Shown: piece by piece, positions 40,001 to 46,189 of the stretch
How positions within the stretch are numbered: the stretch's first letter is position 1
How the letters are laid out: the number at the start of each line of letters is the position of its first letter
Source of the DNA: Pipra filicauda
Taxonomy: Eukaryota; Chordata; Aves; Passeriformes; Pipridae
Length of the DNA: 64,000 nt
Direction: 5' to 3'
Assembly (NCBI RefSeq): GCF_003945595.2
Contig: NW_024104448.1
Coordinates: 351,409-415,408 of the forward strand
Translations under genes and position numbers: made by a program
Notes under the pieces: generated by a model
The model's input: the letters and a program-made list of their open reading frames with translations, nothing else
Told to the model about the DNA's origin: nothing
Database searches by the model: none

Positions 40001-43000
40001 TTAATACAATTTTTTTCTAGCAACAACAAAATAGAATATGACAATAACTGTAATGTCCTTCAATATATAATATAGATTTTTGCATGAAGATACAGAGTAC
40101 ACATCTCACAGGGCGTGTAAGGGAAGCAATATTCTACTTAATACTGAAAGTGACAAGCAAGGTGGAGGCCCTGAATTATAACATGAGAATATTTAATTTG
40201 TAGACTTAAGTACTAATTTAAAACTTGCCTAGTGCACTAAGAGTCTTTGAAATTGTCGATGTCTAGGTATTTATTCTAGACATTCTGAATAGAAACATTT
40301 CTTCATCTCACAGTTAAGACCAAAAGAATTGCAAAGCACATGATTTAAACTGCTTTGACTTGAGTTAAATATTTGGACTTTACTTCAACACTTTTAAATA
40401 CTCAGTATTTTTTTTTTTTGGTTTCTCTAAAGAAACAGCTTAACTGTTAAAAAAATTCTTTTATATAAATACAAGTATATTCCTGACTCTTATTAATAAG
40501 GGTTGAGTAGTGTATCAGTTGAGCAATTTTTTCGTAGTCTTTTTATACCACTAGTCCAGTGTATGTGCATTTTCTAATATGTCAGATTCCTAATTTCATC
40601 AAATTGGTAAACTCAAGGTGTTGCTCTAACTGCAAATTTATAAAATTATTGCTTGCAATCGGCAGTTACTTTATATAAACGTAGCATATTCCTCACCTGA
40701 ATAATGTTACATTAACATTTGGAGTTTTAGCTGAAAGTAGACCTGTATGTTTGTATACTTTCTTTTGATTGTTGGGATGATGGTCATAGTCTCTGGAGCT
40801 GCTGAAGGCTTCATTCAGCCCAGTGTGCCATAAATCAGAGAAGTAGAACGTGGCTGCTGGAGTACAAAGAAAACCGTGAACAAGACTGGTTACTGATTTG
40901 GGGATTTGTTCCTTTTGATGCACGTGCTTAGAAATTTCTGGAAAAAAATTCCCAACATGATTTAATCATCGCAGTTTGTCCTTTTGCATTCTGAGATTGT
41001 AGCATGTTCTACTGAAAAGTCACTCGAGTGTGAGAAACAATATTGCAAAGTGCTTTTCTTTACTGACAGGTCAGAATGTTGATATTTTTCTCCCAACCTG
41101 ATTGCTGAGTAGCTCTGCATTGTAATTATGTAATACTTTGAACCTATTTCAAGAGAAATCAGTAACAGATATTTCTTTCTCTTACCTATAGGCGAAACAC
41201 TTCTTAGCCCCTTGGTAATGTGTGGGCCTCATGGACTGAAATTCCTGAAGCCAGTGGAGCTCCGCCTGCCACACTGTGCGTCTATGACCCCTGATGGTTG
41301 GTCTTTTGCTCTAAAATCCTCCGACTCCTCGTCGGGTATGCTGTCCTCCCTCTGTCCTTTTGGGGCTTTTGGGTGCTATCGTATAATTTAAGTTATTTTG
41401 GCTAAAGGTGATGCTGTGTAATATAAAAACTCAATCATTGTATTTGTGTCAAACTCTCCCATTTCACTTTCATTACAAATGTCTTTCTTACATTTACTCA
41501 TGGTGCAAATTCATAGCTAAAACCATGATAGCAGAAAAAGAGTAATATCTCTAGTCTGTTAAATATTATCGTATTTTTCTATTCTGTCTTCTTTCTTGAG
41601 GACTGCTACAGCTGAATACACTTGAAATGATAGTCGCACTAAAATTGAGAGGAAATGAATATGTACCTCTGATTGGCCTTTGTAACATAACTGGTGTTTG
41701 TTGCTTAATTAACCATATAGGACTCTGACAAATCTTAACAATCTGCATGCTCATAAATCATGATTTAATGCGTGTTAACTGTTTCCATGTGTGCAAGTTG
41801 ATGCTAACAGTTGGGTCATTTAAGAAAACTATAGTGTTCAGTAAAAGCATTTACAATTATTCTAATGTAGCTGTTTTTTCCACAAGACTCTTCTTGCTTG
41901 CTCCTGCCTATTTCTCCTCTACTGCCTTTTATCCGAAAGTCTCTGGTTGATAGTAAAAGTTGCAACTAGGTTGCAGTTTTATTTACCTATTCATTTTTAC
42001 CTCACTGTGGCTTTCTGGGATGAGAGAGAGAATGTATTGGCTGAAATTCTCAGTGAGGAGCCTAATTGAGAATTCTGGGCAAGTTTCAAGCAATTTCATG
42101 AAACGGCTGTGAGGTTACAGAGATTTAAAAAGGAATGTTTGCACATCTGGGGAAAAAGTCTTAAGGTTTTATTCAGCTACTTTAAAAATTTCTGTGGAAG
42201 GTTCAAGCCATTAATGTGCGCATTTGTGATGTAAGTACTGAGTGAACGATGTGCTTCTGTATGCAGCATTTAAGCCACCATGTATGCATATCTTCTGTCA
42301 CTAATGTATCTATCACTGTCAACACCAAAGCACTGATGCTTTGAAAGATTAAAGCATCGATCCCCTTCATGGGGATTCAATAATCTAAAGGTATTAATGG
42401 CAATAATTTTTAGTTATTTTTTTATAAGCTATTATATGCATGTGTTGCATGCATCTATTTAACAATGTGTGTATACGTGGCAGTGTTAAAGCACGGGCTC
42501 ACAGTGATAGGGTCCCAAAAGATATGACAACTATGTACAAAAATGACACAGCACTTCCTTTGTAACTTAATAGCACCTGTTCATGAACTTACTTGAAGTG
42601 AAGGGAGAGGGGTCAAGTGATCCAAATAATAACTAAAGTTTCTGAGACATTTTTCTCCCTTTCCAAAGTGGGATGTGTGTGTGCACGCATGTGTGGATGA
42701 AAGCAAGAGCGTGTATATTTAAACCCTAACACTTTCTGTACTGTAAATATAACACCACATTCTGTTAATCTGAAATGGGATGTATATCATAACATTGCTC
42801 TTTTGAGACAAACTTTAAAATTAGGCAATTCTGTCTTATGATATGTAAGTAGACCATACTGTGTCTTAAATAAATAATTGTTTTCTCTCTTTCTAAATTA
42901 GTTGGTTATGGGACTCTGATTCTTGAGGTGGCTTTATTATAACAGTTTATGCAATTCTGGGTTTTTTCTCTCTTCAGTCGTCTGCTCTACCTCATCTTTT

Positions 43001-44725
43001 TTCACTGTATCCATGTTCTGTCCTAAAAGTGACATTCATTTGCACTTACTAACATCCTTTCTGCCACATTTAAGCCTCATACATTGGTATTGTACCATTA
43101 AACGCCTTCAAAAGCTTGAATGATTCTGGTATTAAAGCTGACCAAGGAAAAAAGTTACCTCCTATGGCCACACCTATTAGAGCGTAAAAATACGGAGAGA
43201 TCTCCTTTTTTATTTTCCTTTTCAAAGCAGTTGTATGTAAATATGGGAAAAACATCCTGAACAGCTAGAGGTTGCACTGGCTACGGTCTAATCCTTACTA
43301 TGTATTTAGGAGGAAAGGTTGGAAAAAAGTCTGCCTATTTCATGTGAAGACTAGGACCTGACTGTCCTACAGTCCTGTTCTACCCTTCTTATATATTTGA
43401 TCATATGAGTTTGAATGGAATTCCCTGAATCTGTTAAAGGAAAAAAATCTCTAGCATTATTGACGTTTTTGACTGAGATAAATAGCCTCAGCTGGTTGCA
43501 GTAAATTTGTTTGCATTCTCTAACTATACACTGCCCCTATTCTTTGTCCCTGCATCAGATGTTGCCATTGCTCAGTGCATTGTGTACTTCATTTTGTTTT
43601 CATGAGTTCTTCGAGAAAATTACGTGGAATTTGTATCATTCTCACTTAGTACAGAGGTCTCAGTTGTTTGCAGTCTGTGTGACTGGGTTCTATAACTTGT
43701 TGCACATTTCTCGAGGCAGATCTGTTTTGGCCAAGCTATTTAATGTCATTTATCTGAAAGGCTTAAGCAACTTCAGTGCATTTTTCACTTTCTACCATAG
43801 TGGGATGATGACACTTCTTGTATAGTGGCAGCACTTTGTAGTGATTTTAGGTGGGTAAATGAAGAATACCGTCTCCATTTAAAAGAGACAATTGGCTGTG
43901 CAGATGGAATGTAACCTTTGTCTGGGGAGATGGCAGCTGATGACATTCCCTTCTAACAGATTGTTACCCAGAACCTTTGACCACAGGTAGATAGATCTAT
44001 TGTAAAGATTTTTATGTACCAGTTAACTGGAATCCCTTTTAGAACAGCAGTATTTCAGGCTTTTAAACAAGTCTACTGAATGTAGCTGCAGAATGACTAC
44101 AGTCCTGTCTACAATCATTTTCATCATAGAAAATAAAACTACCAGTGTGTCATAGAGCTTAGTTACAACATGACTTCTGATTTGCCTTACCTATGTTCAG
44201 AACTGTTCCAAGACACTTCAAATGCATCCTACCCACGTTAGCTTTTAAAATGTCTTATTTTTTCCTCTGACAATTTAGGAAAGAGCCAGTGACCACCTGT
44301 TTCACTGTTAACAATTCTCCAATGGAAAGCACTATGTTGGTGCTGTAGAGTAGAATGAGTTGTACTTAACAATTCTTGAGTGCCACAGCATCTGTTTTGA
44401 ATAATTGATATGTCCTATGTTATATGAAAATAAAGGGATTTTAAAAATTAATAACAGGCAAACTGCAAGGTTTTTTTAAAAAACAAATGAAACAGCAACA
44501 ACAAAAAAACACCCCCAAAACAGGTGTTGCTTCAGAACTTTAAAGCTCCTGTCCAAAAGCTTGGTTGTTTCAAGATGTACACTGTGTGACAGCGGATACT
44601 AAACACCAGCATTGTGTTTTCCTCCCACAGGTGACCCCAAAACCTGGCAGAACAAGTCTCTTCCCGGGGATCCAAACTATCTTGTTGGAGCAAACTGTGT
44701 CTCAGTCCTAATTGACCACTTCTAA
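3397..44725 (+). CDS. TJP1: TJP1, tight junction protein 1 (ZO-1), 27 spliced coding exons, N-terminus outside window
   Basis: ZO-1 is a cytoplasmic MAGUK scaffold that ties claudins, JAMs, occludin and ZO-2 to actin at tight junctions. The joined exons give 1760 residues in one frame, against about 1750 in mammals. Numbering from the first exon-2 codon, the order is PDZ1 (about 13-97), PDZ2 (177-255), PDZ3 (412-493), SH3 (507-575), GUK (600-790), acidic region, alpha motif (913-996), Tyr/Pro-rich region, and ZU5 (1625 to end). The protein ends CVSVLIDHF, the ZO-1 C-terminus. The GUK nucleotide loop reads [10 protein letters not shown], lacking the GxxGxGK of active kinases, as expected for ZO proteins. 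Every intron is GT-AG and phases match throughout. The first in-frame ATG in the window is 3406-3408; in mammals translation usually begins about 12 codons earlier in an upstream exon. Identification comes from recognised sequence, not from a database search. Confidence 0.97.
3454..7850 (+). other. TJP1: TJP1 intron 2, 4.4 kb
   Basis: The intron has GTAAGT and TACATTATAG ends. It is AT-rich, with short homopolymer runs only. A weak CR1-like trace near 4139-4200 (cacagaatc ... gaccttggagg) is too diverged to call. Confidence 0.85.
7851..7975 (+). CDS. TJP1: TJP1 exon 3: PDZ1 core
   Basis: 125 nt, encoding from [13 protein letters not shown] to AEGLLQ (last codon split). GFGFGI is the carboxylate-binding loop of PDZ1, the domain that binds claudin C-termini. 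The donor is CTACA|GTAAGT. Confidence 0.96.
8190..8292 (+). CDS. TJP1: TJP1 exon 4: PDZ1 C-terminal half
   Basis: 103 nt, encoding [20 protein letters not shown] and on to KNAKI. This covers the last PDZ1 strands and the second helix. The acceptor is TTCATTTAG and the donor ATT|GTAAGT. Confidence 0.96.
9686..9965 (+). CDS. TJP1: TJP1 exon 5: end of PDZ1 and Ser/Arg linker
   Basis: 280 nt. It opens [20 protein letters not shown], then an acidic [11 protein letters not shown] segment, then a basic, serine-rich part ([19 protein letters not shown]). This linker joins PDZ1 to PDZ2 and holds many potential phosphorylation sites. The exon ends inside the Glu codon before EYGLRL. Confidence 0.96.
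10526..10629 (+). CDS. TJP1: TJP1 exon 6: PDZ2 first half
   Basis: 104 nt, encoding [20 protein letters not shown] to GDVVLK. PDZ2 mediates ZO-1/ZO-2 domain-swapped dimerisation and connexin-43 binding in the known family. The donor is AAG|GTACAG. Confidence 0.96.
10985..11124 (+). mobile_element. CR1 LINE 3' fragment (sense to TJP1)
   Basis: About 140 bp that match the avian CR1 tail by eye: a 'ggcaagtggctttgagcaac' block, 'ggaaggtgtccctgtccata', then 'aaggtcccttccaact' and the terminal 'attctatga' motif. It is 5'-truncated, as is typical of CR1, and lies in TJP1 intron 6. The 5' limit is approximate. Confidence 0.85.
11468..11636 (+). CDS. TJP1: TJP1 exon 7: PDZ2 second half
   Basis: 169 nt, encoding [20 protein letters not shown] through [22 protein letters not shown]. 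It completes PDZ2 and starts the next linker. The final G is the first base of an Asp codon finished by exon 8. Confidence 0.96.
11999..12143 (+). CDS. TJP1: TJP1 exon 8: Arg/Ser-rich linker
   Basis: 145 nt, encoding (D)[20 protein letters not shown] and then [20 protein letters not shown]. It is a low-complexity basic region between PDZ2 and PDZ3. The donor is CAG|GTGATG. Confidence 0.95.
12144..17775 (+). other. TJP1: TJP1 intron 8, 5.6 kb
   Basis: AT-rich, with no repeat I can name. The largest open frame (149 codons on the - strand, 17107-17556) has no recognisable domain. Confidence 0.8.
17776..17912 (+). CDS. TJP1: TJP1 exon 9: linker before PDZ3
   Basis: 137 nt, encoding [20 protein letters not shown] and on to [18 protein letters not shown]. 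The acceptor is TATAG and the donor CCAG|GTAAAA. Its length keeps phase between exons 8 and 10. Confidence 0.95.
17913..20262 (+). other. TJP1: TJP1 intron 9, 2.35 kb
   Basis: AT-rich unique sequence, with GTAAAA donor and TTTTAATAG acceptor. I see no repeat or RNA gene. Confidence 0.8.
20263..20368 (+). CDS. TJP1: TJP1 exon 10: linker before PDZ3
   Basis: 106 nt, encoding [20 protein letters not shown] and then [10 protein letters not shown]. The donor CG|GTAATG splits the Arg codon, which exon 11 completes. Confidence 0.95.
21207..21357 (+). CDS. TJP1: TJP1 exon 11: PDZ3 first half
   Basis: 151 nt, encoding [20 protein letters not shown] and ending [14 protein letters not shown] is the PDZ3 binding loop. 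PDZ3 acts with SH3-GUK as one module and binds JAM-family tails in known ZO-1. Confidence 0.96.
21875..21983 (+). CDS. TJP1: TJP1 exon 12: PDZ3 second half
   Basis: 109 nt, encoding [20 protein letters not shown] and then [16 protein letters not shown]. It completes PDZ3. The donor is GATG|GTAAAT. Confidence 0.96.
22610..22829 (+). CDS. TJP1: TJP1 exon 13: SH3 domain
   Basis: 220 nt, encoding [20 protein letters not shown] through [20 protein letters not shown] to GIIPNKNR. It has the MAGUK SH3 pattern: FYIRTHF strand, [17 protein letters not shown] and the GIIPN end. In MAGUKs this SH3 packs against GUK rather than acting as a classical PxxP binder. Confidence 0.96.
23252..23436 (+). CDS. 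TJP1: TJP1 exon 14: SH3-GUK hinge (U5 region)
   Basis: 185 nt, encoding [20 protein letters not shown] and then [20 protein letters not shown] to YERVVLRE. The basic hinge corresponds to the U5 motif between SH3 and GUK that controls occludin binding in the family. Confidence 0.96.
23572..23667 (+). CDS. TJP1: TJP1 exon 15: GUK domain start
   Basis: 96 nt, encoding [20 protein letters not shown] and then [12 protein letters not shown]. The [10 protein letters not shown] stretch replaces the ATP/GMP loop of a true guanylate kinase, so the domain is a binding module. Confidence 0.96.
24098..24180 (+). CDS. TJP1: TJP1 exon 16: GUK domain
   Basis: 83 nt, encoding (K)[20 protein letters not shown] and then IKQIIDR. 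The last codon is AGA (Arg); I recall Gln here in mammals. The donor is AGA|GTAAGT. Confidence 0.95.
25194..25404 (+). CDS. TJP1: TJP1 exon 17: GUK domain core
   Basis: 211 nt, encoding [20 protein letters not shown] through [20 protein letters not shown] to KNNHHLFT. This is the GUK segment that contacts occludin and alpha-catenin in known ZO-1. The donor is ACAA|GTAAGT. Confidence 0.96.
25944..26044 (+). CDS. TJP1: TJP1 exon 18: GUK domain end
   Basis: 101 nt, encoding [20 protein letters not shown] and then [13 protein letters not shown]. It closes the GUK domain and ends in phase 0 before the acidic exon 19. Confidence 0.96.
27218..27571 (+). CDS. TJP1: TJP1 exon 19: acidic region
   Basis: 354 nt, phase 0/0, encoding [20 protein letters not shown] and on to [20 protein letters not shown] and RKH-free end TTTSQP. 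It is the acidic, Ser/Thr-rich segment after GUK (U6 and following), a regulator of GUK binding in the family. The acceptor is GACACAG and the donor CCG|GTAAGA. A symmetric exon, so skipping would keep the frame. Confidence 0.96.
27967..28218 (+). CDS. TJP1: TJP1 exon 20: alternatively spliced alpha motif
   Basis: 252 nt, phase 0/0, 84 codons from [20 protein letters not shown] to LSPHIDPAK. It matches the roughly 80-residue alpha motif that distinguishes ZO-1 alpha+ from alpha- forms. Family knowledge: the form without it occurs in endothelium, Sertoli cells and podocytes. The acceptor is CACTTCACAG and the donor AAG|GTACCT. Skipping is inferred here, not shown. Confidence 0.95.
28983..29882 (+). 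CDS. TJP1: TJP1 exon 21: giant Tyr/Pro-rich disordered exon
   Basis: 900 nt, exactly 300 codons, phase 0/0, starting [20 protein letters not shown]. It is dense in irregular YE/YD repeats (for example [16 protein letters not shown] and [14 protein letters not shown]), then a Pro-rich stretch ([20 protein letters not shown]) and an acidic [12 protein letters not shown] motif. This is the long disordered region before the actin-binding segment. Codons translate openly to the GTAAGT donor. Confidence 0.96.
30184..30278 (+). CDS. TJP1: TJP1 exon 22
   Basis: 95 nt, encoding [20 protein letters not shown] and then [12 protein letters not shown]. It is Pro-rich and disordered. Acceptor CTTTACAG, donor ACAG|GTAGGT. 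Confidence 0.93.
30789..31013 (+). CDS. TJP1: TJP1 exon 23: actin-binding region
   Basis: 225 nt, encoding [20 protein letters not shown], then the well-conserved [20 protein letters not shown] and on to [10 protein letters not shown]. It falls in the part mapped to F-actin binding in ZO-1. The donor AAA|GTAAGT is followed after 30 nt by a long poly(T) tract. Confidence 0.95.
31026..31130. repeat. Interrupted poly(T) tract
   Basis: About 105 bp nearly all T, including an unbroken run of about 42 T (31044-31085) and another of 23 (31091-31113), with a few G interruptions. It begins just inside intron 23. The length is probably polymorphic and may be imprecise in an assembly. Confidence 0.95.
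31369..32265 (-). mobile_element. CR1 LINE, 3' part with decayed RT C-terminus, antisense to TJP1
   Basis: The left edge is the reversed CR1 tail: 'aatcatagaattgtttaggt' followed by 'tggaaaagatcactaagtcc'. On the - strand a 208-codon frame (31500-32126) keeps CR1 ORF2 C-terminal features: [12 protein letters not shown] near its start, then [36 protein letters not shown] and [15 protein letters not shown]. The reverse-transcriptase core (YxDD) is missing, so the copy is 5'-truncated and inactive. The right limit is approximate. Confidence 0.92.
31500..32126 (-). pseudogene. CR1 ORF2 C-terminal remnant
   Basis: This is the open part of the CR1 copy, 208 codons with no catalytic RT motif. It resembles the ORF2 segment after the RT palm (WGP..KKD..LE.VQRRA, LFSLEKRR-like). 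It lacks an RNase H domain, as is normal for CR1. Expression is not expected. Confidence 0.8.
37024..37199 (+). CDS. TJP1: TJP1 exon 24: Pro-rich segment
   Basis: 176 nt, encoding (K)[20 protein letters not shown] and then [20 protein letters not shown] to [16 protein letters not shown] is conserved with mammals; the following Pro-rich stretch is much less so. Donor GAAG|GTGAGC. Confidence 0.94.
37897..38338 (+). CDS. TJP1: TJP1 exon 25: region before ZU5
   Basis: 442 nt, encoding [28 protein letters not shown]-like [20 protein letters not shown], then [20 protein letters not shown] and on to VPKAIPV. Matches the ZO-1 segment preceding ZU5. Acceptor TTGCATTGCAG, donor TAAG|GTAAGC. Confidence 0.96.
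39751..39968 (+). CDS. TJP1: TJP1 exon 26: ZU5 domain start
   Basis: 218 nt, encoding [40 protein letters not shown] and [20 protein letters not shown]. It holds the hallmark ZU5 features (GG.L....TGV.I.IP.GAI..G..Q.I.F). ZU5 of ZO-1 binds MRCK-beta in known work. Donor AAAG|GTAAGA. Confidence 0.96.
41192..41335 (+). CDS. TJP1: TJP1 exon 27: ZU5 domain, two alternative donors
   Basis: The long form is 144 nt, encoding [29 protein letters not shown], then [20 protein letters not shown]. An internal donor (CACT|GTGCGT, exon end 41275) removes exactly 60 nt; joined to exon 28 it gives LPHCDPKTW, the common mammalian form. The outer donor is TCGG|GTATGC. Both keep the frame. Confidence 0.94.
41276..41335 (+). 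promoter_or_regulatory. TJP1: In-frame optional 60-nt exon 27 extension
   Basis: Bounded on the left by an internal GTGCGT donor and on the right by GTATGC. It encodes 20 residues (about [20 protein letters not shown]) within ZU5. I recall the extended form from annotated vertebrate TJP1 isoforms; usage here is inferred. Confidence 0.8.
41336..44630 (+). other. TJP1: TJP1 intron 27, 3.3 kb
   Basis: GTATGC donor and TTTTCCTCCCACAG acceptor. AT-rich, no named repeat. It contains two adjacent small inverted repeats at 42335-42377. Confidence 0.85.
44631..44725 (+). CDS. TJP1: TJP1 exon 28: ZU5 end and stop
   Basis: 95 coding nt after a CTCCCACAG acceptor, encoding [20 protein letters not shown] and then [10 protein letters not shown], stop TAA at 44723-44725. 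This is the conserved ZO-1 C-terminus. Confidence 0.97.
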
Positions 44726-45659
44726 ACAATAAGTTAGCTGATTGAGTAAATAATGTGAAACTGAGATGGACCTTACATATAAACTGAACCACTCTATCAA
44801 GTATTAACTGTTCTATAAGTGATAATGGATCTTAGTTTTTAAGCATCTTGCTTTAACTAACAATGATTTAGCAAGTACACTCTTTGAACCATGGTCACAA
44901 TACAATGCCACAAGCAGGGAGTGTACAGTGGGAACAAGGAGGGGTTTTGCAGGTTCTGTATGCTTTGGTTTGGTTGTTCTTGTGTGGTTTTTTCCTTTTT
45001 TTTTTCCTTTTTTTTCTTTTTGTTTTGTTAAAGGACACTACTAGTATTTTGTTGTTATCTGAATGAAATTGTACACAGAGGAACAAAATTTGGTTCATAC
45101 TGCAGTATCGAAAACACAGATTTTGGCCTGCATTTTTATGACTGTGTGTTTTTAACTCACAAGACTACATTTTGGTCTCTGGTTTTTAAAAGACTTCTGG
45201 TGTACATGTCCAATGAACAGTCAACTCGGGGTAGCACAGCTTAGATGTTTCTTCTGCTGAGAGATAAAGCAAACACATCTACCTAATGTATATGGAAACA
45301 TTGTGCTGAGAACAGGGGGAGGGGAAAAGCATGTGGGATGACTATGGTTCAGTTGCCTCTGTGGATTTGTAAATTAACCACATTATTACAGACCTATTAA
45401 CCAGCAGGGATGCCTTACCCTCATGTTTTTAATGATCTTAGCTCTCATAGTTCTCTGTATTAAGTTTGTATGGCTTTTGTGCTTACCTAGATAATATATC
45501 ATGAGAGACTGGGGGGGTGAGGGGAACAACAAAAAAAATTTGTGAGTTTGGTTTAGAGGATGAGTATTGTTTGTGTTCATCAGCCAGAAGAGAACCAGAA
45601 GAAAATGATGGTATGTTTTCTGCTATGCATTTGAAAATTTATAGATGTTATAGACCGCC

Positions 45660-45667
45660 TGTATATA
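45660..45667 (+). promoter_or_regulatory. Pumilio-type response element, TGTATATA
   Basis: Exact match to the UGUANAUA consensus bound by Pumilio repressors, in the distal 3' UTR. An 8-mer can occur by chance in AT-rich DNA, so function is only suggested. Confidence 0.4.
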
Positions 45668-45821
45668 ATGCGTGCATACCACTTTTGTTTTTGGTTTGTA
45701 AATTAACTTTTATAAGCTTTACCTTTTTATATATATAAATATATATAAAAACAAACAAAGTTTCTTAAGGATATCTTTGTATTCTCATACCTTTTGAGCC
45801 TTGAACTTTGACATCTGCAGC

Positions 45822-45827
45822 AATAAA
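45822..45827 (+). terminator. TJP1: Poly(A) signal AATAAA (proximal)
   Basis: Canonical hexamer about 1.1 kb after the stop, within 'gcaataaagcagc'. It is a likely proximal polyadenylation signal, giving a 3' UTR without the last 350 nt. Confidence 0.6.
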
Positions 45828-46163
45828 GCAGCATTTCTACAATATACGAACGAGGACATTTTTTAAAAATGCACAAAGTTGTTACCTTTTAAAGTGCTGC
45901 ATTTAAAGAATATAACTCGGAATTCTCTACTTTGATTAAATTCTTGAAAAGTATCCCTACTGTAATTTGTCATAAGGATGCTGTATTATGTGCCCTGAAA
46001 TGTATTTTTTTACTAATAGACAATTTATTACGGCACAATGGCACTACTACTGTTTAGATAATATACCACTGCATTCTGTTAATGAGTTATTAGCTATTCA
46101 GGTGTGGCTGATTTTTTTTTTTTTCTCTGCAGTTATTAAAATTACACGTTTCTAAATATACAG

Positions 46164-46189
46164 AATAAACCTGTTTTTAAAATAATAAA
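46164..46189 (+). terminator. TJP1: Poly(A) signals AATAAA x2 (distal)
   Basis: Two hexamers, 46164-46169 and 46184-46189, lie 20 nt apart, followed by a GT/T-rich stretch (tgattgtag, then cattgtttctg). This is the most likely main 3' end of TJP1. Confidence 0.75.

Larger units (their letters stand above)
37200..41191 (+). other. TJP1: TJP1 introns 24-26
   Basis: Introns 37200-37896, 38339-39750 and 39969-41191. No gene or named repeat; a G-rich patch at 39463-39512 in intron 25 is treated as a finding. Confidence 0.8.
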
